A stretch of DNA of 64,000 bases from HXMU1420-2 sp017643305 (lineage in GTDB: Bacteria; Pseudomonadota; Alphaproteobacteria; Rhodobacterales; Rhodobacteraceae). Both the position numbers and the translations under genes were made by a program. The notes below the pieces were generated by a model. It saw only the letters and a program-made list of their open reading frames with translations. It had not been told where the DNA came from and made no database searches. Shown one piece after another: positions 17,956 to 26,123 of the stretch; positions within the stretch are counted from its first letter, which is position 1; every line of letters starts with the position of its first letter. The stretch lies in the NCBI GenBank assembly GCA_965217135.1, contig OZ244249.1, positions 1,364,001 to 1,428,000 on the forward strand, given 5' to 3'.

Positions 17956-18768
17956 TTATGGACCCTTACCAAACTTAAAGTTTGGGATCGCATAGGGAAC
18001 GCTGCGGCGATAGACATGGAAGCTTTCGCCATACCGCCTGGCAAACCGACGTTCCTTCAGAACAGGTGCGATGAGGCAATAGCTCGTCAGCGTTAAGGCG
18101 ACGGCCAGTTGATCTGGCGTCCAGACCGGAACGGTCCATGTGGTCAGCGCGAAGGCGACGTAGATGGGGTGCCGGATGGTCCGGAACAGACCGGCAGTGG
18201 GCATGCCGGGAAACCGTGGCTTGATATCCTGCAGAAGCGACAACCAGCCGAGCGCACCGGACTGGACCTCGACCCCCGCGTCAAAACTGGCCTTTGCCAA
18301 CAAGAGCCACGACATGGCAAAGCCGAGCGTCGTTATCACTAAACTTGCGCCTTCTGCGCGCCACCAAACAATCCCACTTGGTGTCCACAACAAGAACAGC
18401 GCCAGGAGCTGCACCGACGCGATAATCGCGTAGGTTGTTGTCCCTAGGGTGCCACCGTAACCCGGTACAAGCGCGCCCAACATTTTGGACCCGCGCCGTG
18501 TCAGCAGAAACGAATGGAGGAGTGGGAACTGAAGCAAGAGTACCGCGTTGGCGATTGCGGCGTACGGCCAGGAGACGGACCCGAGGCTGGATGTCATACC
18601 GGCATACATCGCCGCTACCATGGCCAGGACCGCCGCTGCGAAGATGCTGTGTACCATGATGCCAAACAAGAGTGCCGTCACGATGCGTTTTTTGCCCGGG
18701 GGTGGATCAAACGCACCAGCCACGAGCGACATTAAACGCCGCAGATGAGAGGCAGATTGGGTGTTCAT
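17956..18768 (-). CDS. NnrU/ICMT-type integral membrane methyltransferase-like protein
   Basis: A 270-residue membrane protein with several hydrophobic spans and the C-terminal signature GLFRTIRHPIYVAFALTTWTVPVW...LKERRFARRYGESFHVYRRSVPYAIP, shared by isoprenylcysteine methyltransferases, PEMT, NnrU and the methanethiol S-methyltransferase MddA. The RHPIY element and the terminal E-R-x-x-x-x-Y-x-x-x-Y pattern form the SAM site in that fold. I cannot decide whether it methylates a thiol, a lipid or an unknown substrate; an MddA-like role is one option in a marine sulfur-active lineage. The start overlaps the stop of the DCC gene (ATGA), giving a three-gene operon with the response regulator. 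Confidence 0.75.
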   Translation of the reverse strand: MNTQSASHLRRLMSLVAGAFDPPPGKKRIVTALLFGIMVHSIFAAAVLAMVAAMYAGMTSSLGSVSWPYAAIANAVLLLQFPLLHSFLLTRRGSKMLGALVPGYGGTLGTTTYAIIASVQLLALFLLWTPSGIVWWRAEGASLVITTLGFAMSWLLLAKASFDAGVEVQSGALGWLSLLQDIKPRFPGMPTAGLFRTIRHPIYVAFALTTWTVPVWTPDQLAVALTLTSYCLIAPVLKERRFARRYGESFHVYRRSVPYAIPNFKFGKGP

Positions 18769-19229
18769 TTTTCTCCTTCGGACGCGTTGGCCGCGCGCGC
18801 ACCCAAACGGCTGGCTGCGCGAGACAGGGCGGGACGGATCGGCAAAAACATCCTATAGGCGACTTCCAGCAGAGGGACTACGCCGGGAATGCGCGCGATG
18901 TACGCCATCCAACGCCAGCTCGGAAGTGTTTGCCAGATCACAACGAACGCCCGGGCGCCAGATAACAGCCGCCCATCAGCCAGCCGCACGTGAAACCTGC
19001 TCATCGCATCCTGTGCTGAGAGGTTGGGGCCGAGCTCGGCGTTGGCCGCAGACACGTCAACAAAGGTCAAGTCTTCGCCTCCCGGTCGCGAGGCGTAGTG
19101 ACTGATTTCGGCGGTACAAAGCGGGCAGGATCCATCATAGTAAACAGTCGGCTTATGCTCCGCGCTTTCGTCGACTAGCGGAGCCGTCTCCACCCTCATA
19201 ATGATGAGATCCTTCTCAACGCGCTTCAT
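18765..19229 (-). CDS. DCC-family thiol-disulfide oxidoreductase (DUF393)
   Basis: A ~154-residue protein with the DUF393 hallmark YYDGSCPLCTAEISHY (CxxC at about residues 35-38) and the typical C-terminal WMAYIARIPGVVPLLEVAYRMFLPIRPAL region. Members are thioredoxin-fold proteins thought to act in redox chemistry. The ATG at 19229 overlaps the response-regulator gene by 14 bp; an ATG 11 codons later (19196) could be the true start. Together with the RegA-like regulator and a membrane methyltransferase it forms a redox-flavoured minus-strand operon. Confidence 0.85.
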   Translation of the reverse strand: MKRVEKDLIIMRVETAPLVDESAEHKPTVYYDGSCPLCTAEISHYASRPGGEDLTFVDVSAANAELGPNLSAQDAMSRFHVRLADGRLLSGARAFVVIWQTLPSWRWMAYIARIPGVVPLLEVAYRMFLPIRPALSRAASRLGARAANASEGEK

Positions 19230-19770
19230 CTGAAACCATTCTACGGCGCTGCAGAACGCGCTGTAGGGTACGGCGATGCATGTTCAGCAAATGCGCCGCC
19301 CGCGAGATGTTCTCACCCTCCTGATGGAGGACGTGCTCTATGTGACTCAGGCGTGCGGCCCCGGGTTCAATCGGATTCTTGGGGGCGGGTGTCGCTTCGC
19401 CCGGCGGCGTCATCAGCACGTCGACGATTTCATCCGCCGTCGCCGGCTTTGCCACGTAGTCGACCGCTCCATGCCTGACCGCCGCAACCGCTGTCGGAAT
19501 GTCGCCATAGCCGGTCAGCACAATCGCGCGTGCATCCGGGTGCTTTTCTTCCAGCTCCGCTATGACGTCCAGTCCACTGCCGTCCAGCAGCCGCAGGTCG
19601 ACAATGGCAAAATCCGGCGTCTGGGCATCAATCAGTCCTTTGGCTTCGGCAACACTTGAACCCGCGCAAGTTTCGAAGCCGCGCTTTTGCATCGCGACCT
19701 CCAGGCGTCCGCGCAATGCGTCATCATCTTCGACAATCAGCAGGGTATTTTGCTCAGTGGTTTGAGACAT
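19216..19770 (-). CDS. RegA/ActR-family response regulator
   Basis: A 184-residue two-domain regulator. The receiver domain has the acidic pocket LLIVEDDDAL, phospho-acceptor Asp in FAIVDLRLLDGSGL (about residue 57), LTGYGDIPTA and the conserved Lys in YVAKPAT. The C-terminal 45 residues hold a Fis-type helix-turn-helix (ISRAAHLLNMHRRTLQRVLQRR) as in RegA/PrrA/ActR. That family controls photosynthesis, respiration and carbon/nitrogen use from redox cues through the RegB kinase. No RegB-like gene is nearby, so this may be a paralogue with an orphan or distant kinase. It is transcribed away from the photolyase cluster. Confidence 0.85.
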   Translation of the reverse strand: MSQTTEQNTLLIVEDDDALRGRLEVAMQKRGFETCAGSSVAEAKGLIDAQTPDFAIVDLRLLDGSGLDVIAELEEKHPDARAIVLTGYGDIPTAVAAVRHGAVDYVAKPATADEIVDVLMTPPGEATPAPKNPIEPGAARLSHIEHVLHQEGENISRAAHLLNMHRRTLQRVLQRRRMVSDEAR

Positions 19771-19950
19771 TTAATTGCTCCTTTGAGCGTAATACGCGGA
19801 ACGCCGCGAACTGGACGTGCAGCGCGTCAAACGGTCGCTCTATCTACCGCTCAAGCGGAGTGACCAATTCATTTTATGAGGTTGGAGGCGGGAAACCGCG
19901 CAAATTCGACCTAGGTTCTTGCGCAACTCAAGACTGCGACGGGAATTGAA

Positions 19951-21480
19951 GTGCAAGTCGTTTGGTTCAAACAGGATTTGAGAGTTTTAGATCATCGTGC
20001 GTTGTTCCGAGCTTGCGAGCGGGGAGCAACTCTGCCGCTTTATGTTGTTGAGCCCGAGTACTGGAGCCTGAGCGACGCCTCGGGCCGGCACTGGGACTTT
20101 GTTGCGGAATCGCTTGTTGAACTGCGAGAAGATCTTGGACGGTGCGGCCAGCCCCTAATCGTCCGAACGGGTGAGATAACCGACATCCTCAAAAACATAC
20201 ACGTCCACAACCCTATCTCGGGCCTTTGGTCCCACGAGGAAACTGGCAACGCATGGACCTACCAGCGCGATCGCCGTGTTGCTGCATGGTGTCGCGCAGC
20301 AGGGGTTGAATGGTGCGAGCTCCAAAACCACGGCGTACAACGTCGCCTGCGCGCACGCGATGGGTGGGCCAAATCGTGGGATAGGCTGATGGCTGAGCCG
20401 ATCACCAGCAAGCCAGCCCTCAAAGCAATCTCAACCGAGTTGGGGGCCATTCCGTCGGCAAGGGATCTGGGCCTTCCAACGGATCTGCCAGTAGACAGGC
20501 AACTTGGCGGGCGGGAGGCGGCGGTTGAGCGCCTTCAATCATTCCTGCACGTTCGGGGAGAGACTTATCGCACGGCTATGTCTTCGCCGCTGCAGGGCGC
20601 GGAGGCCTGTTCGCGTTTGTCCCCGCATCTTGCGTGGGGCACCTTGTCGATGCGCGAGGCCGCGCAAGCAACATGGGCCCGGCAGCGGGACCTCAAGGCG
20701 CAGTCCGGCCGGGCCAAGTCGCAATGGAGCGGGTCGCTTTCGTCATTTACAGGCCGGCTTCACTGGCACTGCCATTTCATTCAGAAACTCGAAGACGAGC
20801 CCCGGATTGAATTCGAGAACCTGCACAAGGGGTATGACGGCATCCGGCCTTCCGCCCCGGACAGCGAGCGTTTGCAAGCCTGGGCGCTTGGGGAAACTGG
20901 ACTGCCTTTTGTTGACGCCTGCATGCGGTCGCTGCGCGCGACCGGTTGGTTGAATTTTCGGATGCGGGCGATGGTCATGGCGACCGCGAGTTATCATCTC
21001 TGGCTGGATTGGCGGGCGCCGGGATTGGAATTGGCGCGCCTTTTCACGGACTATGAGCCGGGCATCCATTGGAGCCAGGTTCAAATGCAATCGGGCACTA
21101 CGGGTATCAACACGGTGCGTATCTACAATCCGGTTAAGCAGGGGCACGATCAGGACCCGACCGGCGCGTTTACACGCCGCTGGGTACCTGAGCTTGCCGC
21201 TATCCCTGACCGTCACCTGCAAGAGCCTTGGACAGCCGAAAAGTCTGATGCTGTTTTGGGCCGCGTATACCCAAGACCGATAATCGACCACCTGGCTGCC
21301 GCCAAGGAAGCGCGCCAGAAAGTCTGGGCCGTGCGCGGCAATTCTGAATTTCGCGCGCAGGCCGCCTCTATCCAGACCAAGCACGGCAGCCGAAAAAGCG
21401 GCATACCGAACCGGGGTCGCCGTTCAACGCAGACGGGCAACTCTCAGCCCTCTCAGCTTTCGCTGCCGTTTGAGACCTGA
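19951..21480 (+). CDS. Cryptochrome/photolyase-family protein
   Basis: A 509-residue blue-light flavoprotein. The N-terminal alpha/beta antenna domain starts MQVVWFKQDLRVLDHRALFRAC; the helical FAD domain follows with RLSPHLAWGTLSMREA, SSFTGRLHWHCHFIQKLEDEP, TGLPFVDACMRSLRATGWLNFRMRAMV and SGTTGINTVRIYNPVKQGHDQDPTGAFTRRW. This last block is typical of a bacterial photolyase/cryptochrome branch usually encoded with DUF2256. It starts at GTG 19951. It probably repairs UV photoproducts or senses light; the branch is poorly characterised, so I do not choose between them. It is followed after three bases by the DUF2256 gene. Confidence 0.88.
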   Translation: MQVVWFKQDLRVLDHRALFRACERGATLPLYVVEPEYWSLSDASGRHWDFVAESLVELREDLGRCGQPLIVRTGEITDILKNIHVHNPISGLWSHEETGNAWTYQRDRRVAAWCRAAGVEWCELQNHGVQRRLRARDGWAKSWDRLMAEPITSKPALKAISTELGAIPSARDLGLPTDLPVDRQLGGREAAVERLQSFLHVRGETYRTAMSSPLQGAEACSRLSPHLAWGTLSMREAAQATWARQRDLKAQSGRAKSQWSGSLSSFTGRLHWHCHFIQKLEDEPRIEFENLHKGYDGIRPSAPDSERLQAWALGETGLPFVDACMRSLRATGWLNFRMRAMVMATASYHLWLDWRAPGLELARLFTDYEPGIHWSQVQMQSGTTGINTVRIYNPVKQGHDQDPTGAFTRRWVPELAAIPDRHLQEPWTAEKSDAVLGRVYPRPIIDHLAAAKEARQKVWAVRGNSEFRAQAASIQTKHGSRKSGIPNRGRRSTQTGNSQPSQLSLPFET

Positions 21481-21483
21481 CCG

Positions 21484-21621
21484 ATGAAGATGCGCAAGAA
21501 ATCCGAACTTCCCACCAAGCTCTGCGCTCACTGTCAGCGCCCGTTTGTCTGGCGCAAGAAATGGGCCAAGGTCTGGGACGATGTGCGGTACTGCTCAGAG
21601 CGGTGTAGGCGGGCGTCATGA
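21484..21621 (+). CDS. DUF2256 zinc-ribbon protein
   Basis: A 45-residue protein with two CxxC-like pairs (LCAHCQRPFVWRKKWAKVWDDV, then YCSERCRR), the DUF2256 pattern. The cysteines are expected to bind one zinc ion. It begins three bases after the photolyase stop, and its stop overlaps the next start (ATGA at 21618-21621). DUF2256 genes typically accompany this photolyase branch, so a role in its activity, folding or DNA contact is a reasonable inference. It is easily missed because of its length. Confidence 0.88.
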   Translation: MKMRKKSELPTKLCAHCQRPFVWRKKWAKVWDDVRYCSERCRRAS

Positions 21622-22868
21622 CTGGGTTCGAGACACTTCCCGGGTTGGAGCGCGCCCCAGAGGCGGTTGATTTCCAGCCAACGCGGGCCGCGGGCCTCGC
21701 CCGGCTAGACCGCTTCAATAGCCGGGCCGGTCAACACTACACGCGTCAGCGAAATTACGATTTTGGGCCGGATCAACGCATCAACGTCTCCGCTCTGTCT
21801 CCCTGGATCCGCCATAGGCTGATCACCGAAGAAGAGGTGCTGCGAGCGACGCTCGCGCGCCACACTCCGTCTGCGGCTGAGAAGTTCATCCAAGAGGTCT
21901 TCTGGCGCACGTATTTCAAAGGATGGCTCGAACAGCGACCCACCGTTTGGACATCATACCAAGCAGGCTTAAGGTCCGCTCTGAAGCGGATGGACCAACA
22001 CGGGGCTATGGCGAAGGCCTACCTGGAGGCAATCACTGGACGCACCGGTATCGACGGGTTCGACCAATGGGCGCAGGAACTGGCCACGACCGGTTACCTG
22101 CACAACCACGCACGGATGTGGTTCGCGTCGATCTGGATTTTCACACTACGGCTTCCCTGGCAGCTTGGCGCTGACTTCTTTCTGCGGCATCTTCTGGATG
22201 GGGATCCGGCGTCAAACACGCTGAGCTGGCGTTGGGTTGCCGGCTTGCATACGAAAGGCAAGGCCTACCAGGCTCGCGTATCGAATATCGCCAAATACAC
22301 CGAAGGGCGGTTCCAACCGCTTCACCAGCTTGCCAACACGATTGAACCTCTCGAAGAAGACCAAGATCACCTCATTCGACCGATGCCAGACGCAGACGAA
22401 CTGCCCGAAGGCGACTTCCTGTTGCTCATCACCGAAGAGGATTGCAGCCCCGAGAGCCTGTCGCCGCGCCCACCTGCTGGATATCTGGGCCTTGTGGCAA
22501 CCAAAGCTCGGTCCCCGCTTGAGGTCAGCCCGCTTGCAACAACCTTCGCACAAGGTGCGGTGGCCGATGCATTGGACCGGGTCGGGTGTTTAGGCAAACC
22601 ACCGGTTTCCTCTGACGACTGGGCGACGCAGATCATCGAAGCCGCGAACCAAGCCCAGACAGATACCGTGGTGACAAGCTACGCCCCGGTTGGGCCAGTG
22701 GCCTCACATCTCCAGCGCGCCAAGGGCACGTTGCAAGAAGCAGGCATTGACTTGCGCCAAATTCGCCGTGGTTATGACGATCTTGCTTGGCCTTACGCGA
22801 CAAAGGGGTTCTTCGGGCTGAAAAAGAAAATCCCGCGTGTGTTGGCCGATCTGGGGCTTTCAGCCTAG
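21618..22868 (+). CDS. Photolyase-like FAD-domain protein with apparently reversed domain order
   Basis: A 416-residue protein. Residues ~20-235 match the helical FAD-binding half of photolyases: FNSRAGQHYTRQRNYDFG, VSALSPWIRHRLITEEEV, FIQEVFWRTYFKGWLE, TGIDGFDQWAQELATTGYLHNHARMWF and GDPASNTLSWRWVAG. No alpha/beta antenna domain comes first. Instead, ~170 residues follow that have an alpha/beta look (DFLLLITEEDCSPESL; DTVVTSYAPVGPVASHL) and end in RRGYDDLAWPYATKGFFGLKKKIPRVL. I read this as a Rossmann-like domain moved to the C-terminus. It is coupled to DUF2256 and the cryptochrome upstream. Function (repair, photoreception or a partner subunit) is unknown. Confidence 0.8.
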   Translation: MTGFETLPGLERAPEAVDFQPTRAAGLARLDRFNSRAGQHYTRQRNYDFGPDQRINVSALSPWIRHRLITEEEVLRATLARHTPSAAEKFIQEVFWRTYFKGWLEQRPTVWTSYQAGLRSALKRMDQHGAMAKAYLEAITGRTGIDGFDQWAQELATTGYLHNHARMWFASIWIFTLRLPWQLGADFFLRHLLDGDPASNTLSWRWVAGLHTKGKAYQARVSNIAKYTEGRFQPLHQLANTIEPLEEDQDHLIRPMPDADELPEGDFLLLITEEDCSPESLSPRPPAGYLGLVATKARSPLEVSPLATTFAQGAVADALDRVGCLGKPPVSSDDWATQIIEAANQAQTDTVVTSYAPVGPVASHLQRAKGTLQEAGIDLRQIRRGYDDLAWPYATKGFFGLKKKIPRVLADLGLSA

Positions 22869-23108
22869 GCTTTGCGGAAAGGCGAGCTTCTTTAGCGATG
22901 CGGCAAACGGCTCGTCTATTCCGCGGCCTCTGCCATCAAGACCACCTCGGTCAAGGAAGCTGCCCCTCTTAAAGACGTAAGGTCAGGCGGAAGCCGATCT
23001 CCAAAACAATGTTCGCGTCGGGTGTCGTTGCAGAAGCCGTTCGCTCGTTCACAAAGGTCTAATCACCCTGAACTCACCAGGTGTTGTGTCCGGTGTTGGT
23101 CTCCGCTC

Positions 23109-23630
23109 TCATTGCAGGAGCGCCTCGATTTCGCGCGTAACAGACGGAGAGAGTGGATCCACCGTCGATCCATATGTTTTGACAACGGTGCCATCGGGAC
23201 CAATCAAAACCTTGTTGAAATTCCACTTTGGCGTGAAGCCTTCTTCCGCTTGCAAAGACCGGAAGAACGGGTGAGCATCAGAGCCGGTCACACGAGTTAT
23301 CACGCTCATCGGCATATCGATGCCGTATTGCAGCTCGCAGAAATCACGCACTTCTTCGTTGCTTGCCAGTTCCTGTTTGAAGTCATCCGACGGGACTGCG
23401 ACGACGACCAGTCCACGGTTTCGATACCGGTCGTAAAGGTCTTGAAGCCCTCGGTACTGACGGGTGAATGCACATTGGGATGCCGTATTGACCACCAGAA
23501 CAGGTTGGCCGTCCCATTCTGACAACGACAACGTTCCCCCGTCGATCGAGCCAAACGGTGCGTCCAGTTCAAGAGCCCGCGCCTGTTCGCCCATTAACAA
23601 AAAGCTGCAAAGCGTGATTATCCGTAGCAT
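23109..23630 (-). CDS. Glutathione peroxidase-family protein, exported
   Basis: A 173-residue thiol peroxidase. The start at 23630 is set by GGAGG six bases upstream and gives a signal peptide (MLRIITLCSFLLMGEQARA), so the enzyme probably works in the periplasm. The peroxidatic Cys is in NTASQCAFTRQYRGLQ, the Gln and Trp/Asn of the tetrad are expected in the VPSDDF region and in WNFNKVLIGPDG. It has Cys in place of selenocysteine as normal in bacteria. It reduces hydroperoxides, likely using thioredoxin-like donors. It is close to the photolyase cluster, and both could be part of an oxidative/light stress response, but they are on opposite strands. Confidence 0.88.
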   Translation of the reverse strand: MLRIITLCSFLLMGEQARALELDAPFGSIDGGTLSLSEWDGQPVLVVNTASQCAFTRQYRGLQDLYDRYRNRGLVVVAVPSDDFKQELASNEEVRDFCELQYGIDMPMSVITRVTGSDAHPFFRSLQAEEGFTPKWNFNKVLIGPDGTVVKTYGSTVDPLSPSVTREIEALLQ

Positions 23631-24155
23631 CCCAATCCTCCAGTCGTGTATTTGGATACGCAAGATCGATGCAAACGGATTTCATTTTGCGGAATTGGGG
23701 CAGGCAGCTCCCAACGCAAACAACGGTGGTCACAACGCCGAAACCAAGAGTTTGGTCTACACGACATCTAAACTCAGCCAGTCGATTAAAAACTGATCGT
23801 TTTCTTGGCAGTTTACCAGGTCATTTTGACAGAAGGCAGATGGACGCGATGTCTGCAAAAACAAGGAAGCCTCTGGCGGTTTTGTCATAGCTGGAGACTA
23901 ATTTGGCCCGTTGCTGTGGGCCCGAATAGGTCTTAGCCCCGTCTTGTTGGAAGAACCCGCGATTATTTGCAGGCTTTTTGGTGGGCCGGCATGAGCGCAG
24001 TCAGGCCCCGGAACTGTAAATCGATCCTGTGCCAAGGGCAGCTTCAATCGTGAGCAGCCACTGGCGAAAAATTTAGCTCTGATCGGGTTGCGGGACAGAG
24101 TTGCCGTTTTGTCAGTCGGCCCAGCGGATAGGAAGTCACGCCTATCCGCCCCGCC
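23631..24155. other. Intergenic region with an IS5-type relic
   Basis: A 525-bp gap. The first ~180 bp hold the glutathione peroxidase promoter region; 23821-23990 carries a transposase fragment (separate entry). From 23990 to 24155 I see no gene, repeat or RNA. Confidence 0.5.
23821..23990 (-). pseudogene. IS5-family transposase C-terminal remnant
   Basis: The minus strand reads ...QRAKLVSSYDKTARGFLVFADIASICLLSK then stop at 23821. The pattern RYDKTAR-x-FL near a C-terminus is typical of IS5-family DDE transposases. Only ~55 codons remain and the upstream part (KKPANNRGFFQQDGAKTYSGP) is poorly conserved, so this is a dead fragment. No inverted repeats or start codon could be recognised. Confidence 0.45.
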
Positions 24156-24626
24156 TTAGACGATCATTGCAGCTGCCAGCCAGCAAACTGCCGCCAGTGC
24201 CGAGCCAGCAGTTCTTGCGTGGTTCAGCTGTGTCCATCGCTGCGCATAGTGGGGCCAATAGTCTGAGGTTTCACGCAGCTGGCCATCCAATGCGTCAAGG
24301 TGCTTGTTCATCGGAACATTGCCCATCCCGGTTACGGCCAATACACCAATCAGGTAGACGGCGGCCCCGCCTAAAGTCAGCACCTGTGCCGCGCCTTGAA
24401 GTTGCAAGACCGCCAGCAGACCAAGAGCACCCGACACCGGCACCAACCCGAGCAGCAACACCATAAAGACGGACCGATAGACTGTTCGGTTGAGCCCAAT
24501 CATGCCTGCCGCCCCTTGGGATGCAGGGGCTTGTGCCAGCCCCCGCATGATGAAATCTGAGAAGCTGAGAAACACTCCCGCAACCAGCGCCCCGAAAAGA
24601 CCGGCGATCATCAATATCCATTCCAT
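24156..24626 (-). CDS. DUF1772-family membrane protein
   Basis: A 156-residue protein with four hydrophobic segments and the DUF1772 hallmarks: LFGALVAGVFLSFSDFIMRGL near the N-terminus, a central NRTVYRSVFM, and GMGNVPMNKHLD followed by YWPHYAQRWTQLNHAR. Related fungal proteins act as anthrone oxygenases; bacterial members have no agreed function. A GAGGAG ribosome site precedes the ATG. It lies 12 bp downstream of the NAD(P)-binding protein gene and is probably co-transcribed with it under TetR control. Confidence 0.85.
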   Translation of the reverse strand: MEWILMIAGLFGALVAGVFLSFSDFIMRGLAQAPASQGAAGMIGLNRTVYRSVFMVLLLGLVPVSGALGLLAVLQLQGAAQVLTLGGAAVYLIGVLAVTGMGNVPMNKHLDALDGQLRETSDYWPHYAQRWTQLNHARTAGSALAAVCWLAAAMIV

Positions 24627-24638
24627 AATCCCTACTCC

Positions 24639-25268
24639 TCAGCTCGACAGGCCAACGGCCCGGCCAATGTATTGGCGGTCGGAAAGCTGACGGGTCAGGA
24701 AAACGGCCAACTCGCTGCGGGCAATCTTCAGGTCAAGACCACGGGACGTGTTTGGGACATCCTCGATGACCGGGCGTGCAGTGGTTTTGTCGGTAAAGGC
24801 ACCAGGGCGGACGATGGTCCAGTCCAGACCACTTGCTTCGACCAGTTGTTCCTGCAGCTCGTGATCGCGGAACACAGGGGCAAGCAGGGCACCGAACATC
24901 ACGCGCTTCCACCAGAAGTTAAGCGTGGGCCAGCTGTCGCGCGCACCCAAGGTTGATTGAGCGATGAGGCGACGGACCCCGTGGGTCTGCATAGCCTTGA
25001 TGACGTTCATCGTACCTTGCGAGCGAATTTTGCTTTTGCGCGACATCCCAGCGCCAAGGGTCACGACGACAGCCTCTTGCCCCGCCATGGCGTCTGTCAC
25101 GTCCGAGAGCTTCATCGCATCGCCGGAGACGAGGCGCAGGTTAGCGTTGCTCAAGTTTAGTTTCTGGGGTGAACGGGCAAAGGCGGTGACGGTGTGGCCA
25201 GCCTTGAGCAGGTCTTCGACAGCGAGACGTCCAACCGTCCCTGTGGCACCAAATACGATAACTTTCAT
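24639..25268 (-). CDS. NAD(P)-binding atypical SDR (NmrA/YhfK-like)
   Basis: A 209-residue protein starting MKVIVFGATGTVGRLAVEDLL, the GxxGxxG dinucleotide motif of atypical SDRs. It continues with VVVTLGAG, GVRRLIAQSTLGA and LDWTIVRPGAFTDK, all typical of the NAD(P)H-binding NmrA-like group. The classical YxxxK catalytic pair is absent. Members act as flavin/quinone reductases or redox sensors. AAAGGAG is well placed before the ATG. It is divergent from the tetR gene and heads a two-gene operon with DUF1772. Confidence 0.85.
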   Translation of the reverse strand: MKVIVFGATGTVGRLAVEDLLKAGHTVTAFARSPQKLNLSNANLRLVSGDAMKLSDVTDAMAGQEAVVVTLGAGMSRKSKIRSQGTMNVIKAMQTHGVRRLIAQSTLGARDSWPTLNFWWKRVMFGALLAPVFRDHELQEQLVEASGLDWTIVRPGAFTDKTTARPVIEDVPNTSRGLDLKIARSELAVFLTRQLSDRQYIGRAVGLSS

Positions 25269-25304
25269 TGTTGTTCTCCTTTCGAGGTTGATACCGACCG
25301 CTTA

Positions 25305-25363
25305 CTTGACACGGTGTAAAGTTGACATCGTGTAGATAGCCGTTACCTTTACACCATGTCAAG
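25305..25363. promoter_or_regulatory. Three matching TetR operator sites
   Basis: Two direct copies (TTGACACGGTGTAAA at 25306-25320 and TTGACATCGTGTAGA at 25322-25336) and one inverted copy (TTTACACCATGTCAA at 25348-25362) share one consensus. The outer pair, CTTGACACGGTGTAAAG and CTTTACACCATGTCAAG, are inverse complements with one mismatch in 17. The third site covers the tetR start codon at 25356, so the regulator can repress both itself and the divergent operon. Confidence 0.75.
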
Positions 25364-25937
25364 AGACTCATCTGATACCCGCATCCGAATCCTAGATTGC
25401 ACCTGGAACCTATTGGAATCTGGGGATAAAAGAGTTCGCATGAGCGATATTGCAAAGGCAGTCGGCATCAGCCGGCAAGCGCTCTACCTGCATTTTCCCA
25501 CGCGCGCAGAGCTTCTGATCGCGACGACTCGGCATATCGATTCTGTCAAAAACATGGACGCGCGACTTGCCGATAGCAGGGCAGCCTCTTCTGGCGCTGA
25601 TCGGCTCGTTTCTTTCATCAAAGTATGGGGGGGCTATATTCCCGAAATCCATGGCCTGTCCGTTGCCTTGCGCAGTATGCGCGACAGCGATGCCGAGGCA
25701 GCAGCGGCATGGGACGACCGGATGCAAGCCGTCAGGCATGGGTGTGCCGCAGCAGTTGAGGCTTTGATTGCAGACAAAATGCTGAAGTCTGATCTGGACA
25801 GGGAAGTAGCAACCGATCTGTTGTGGACGCTCTTGTCGGTTGAAAACTGGGAACGTTTGGTACGCGACTGTGGGTGGTCGCAAACAGAATATGAAAACCA
25901 GATCAGGAGACTGGCAGAGGCAGCGCTTCTGGGATGA
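25356..25937 (+). CDS. TetR-family transcriptional regulator
   Basis: A 193-residue regulator with a TetR helix-turn-helix at residues ~25-50 (VRMSDIAKAVGISRQALYLHFPTRAELL) and a helical ligand domain. It is divergent from the SDR/DUF1772 operon. The start codon lies inside the third operator copy and there is no purine-rich ribosome site before it, so a leaderless transcript is possible; ATG 25441 would remove part of the DNA-binding domain and is unlikely. Ligand unknown. Confidence 0.9.
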   Translation: MSRDSSDTRIRILDCTWNLLESGDKRVRMSDIAKAVGISRQALYLHFPTRAELLIATTRHIDSVKNMDARLADSRAASSGADRLVSFIKVWGGYIPEIHGLSVALRSMRDSDAEAAAAWDDRMQAVRHGCAAAVEALIADKMLKSDLDREVATDLLWTLLSVENWERLVRDCGWSQTEYENQIRRLAEAALLG

Positions 25938-26123
25938 GCGCTCTTCGGGAGGTAACGCGCGAGACGTGCCATCCGCACATCTGTTAACCAGAATAGATCA
26001 GAAATGTTCATCGCTTGTTTTTAGAGCCGTGCTTCATCACATCGCTCCAAAATCAACGGGTCCTGACCCTAAACTGTTCCGTCCTCCTTGACCTTTCTTG
26101 CCGCGGGCGGCGGCCCAAGCGCG

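Noticed and set aside
17719..18096. A 125-codon plus-strand frame
   Set aside because: Its second half is antisense to the NnrU/ICMT-like gene and no motif is present.
19797..19830. A possible EcfG general-stress promoter (GGAAC) before the photolyase gene
   Set aside because: The -10 element CGTT is not found at the required 16-17 bp distance.
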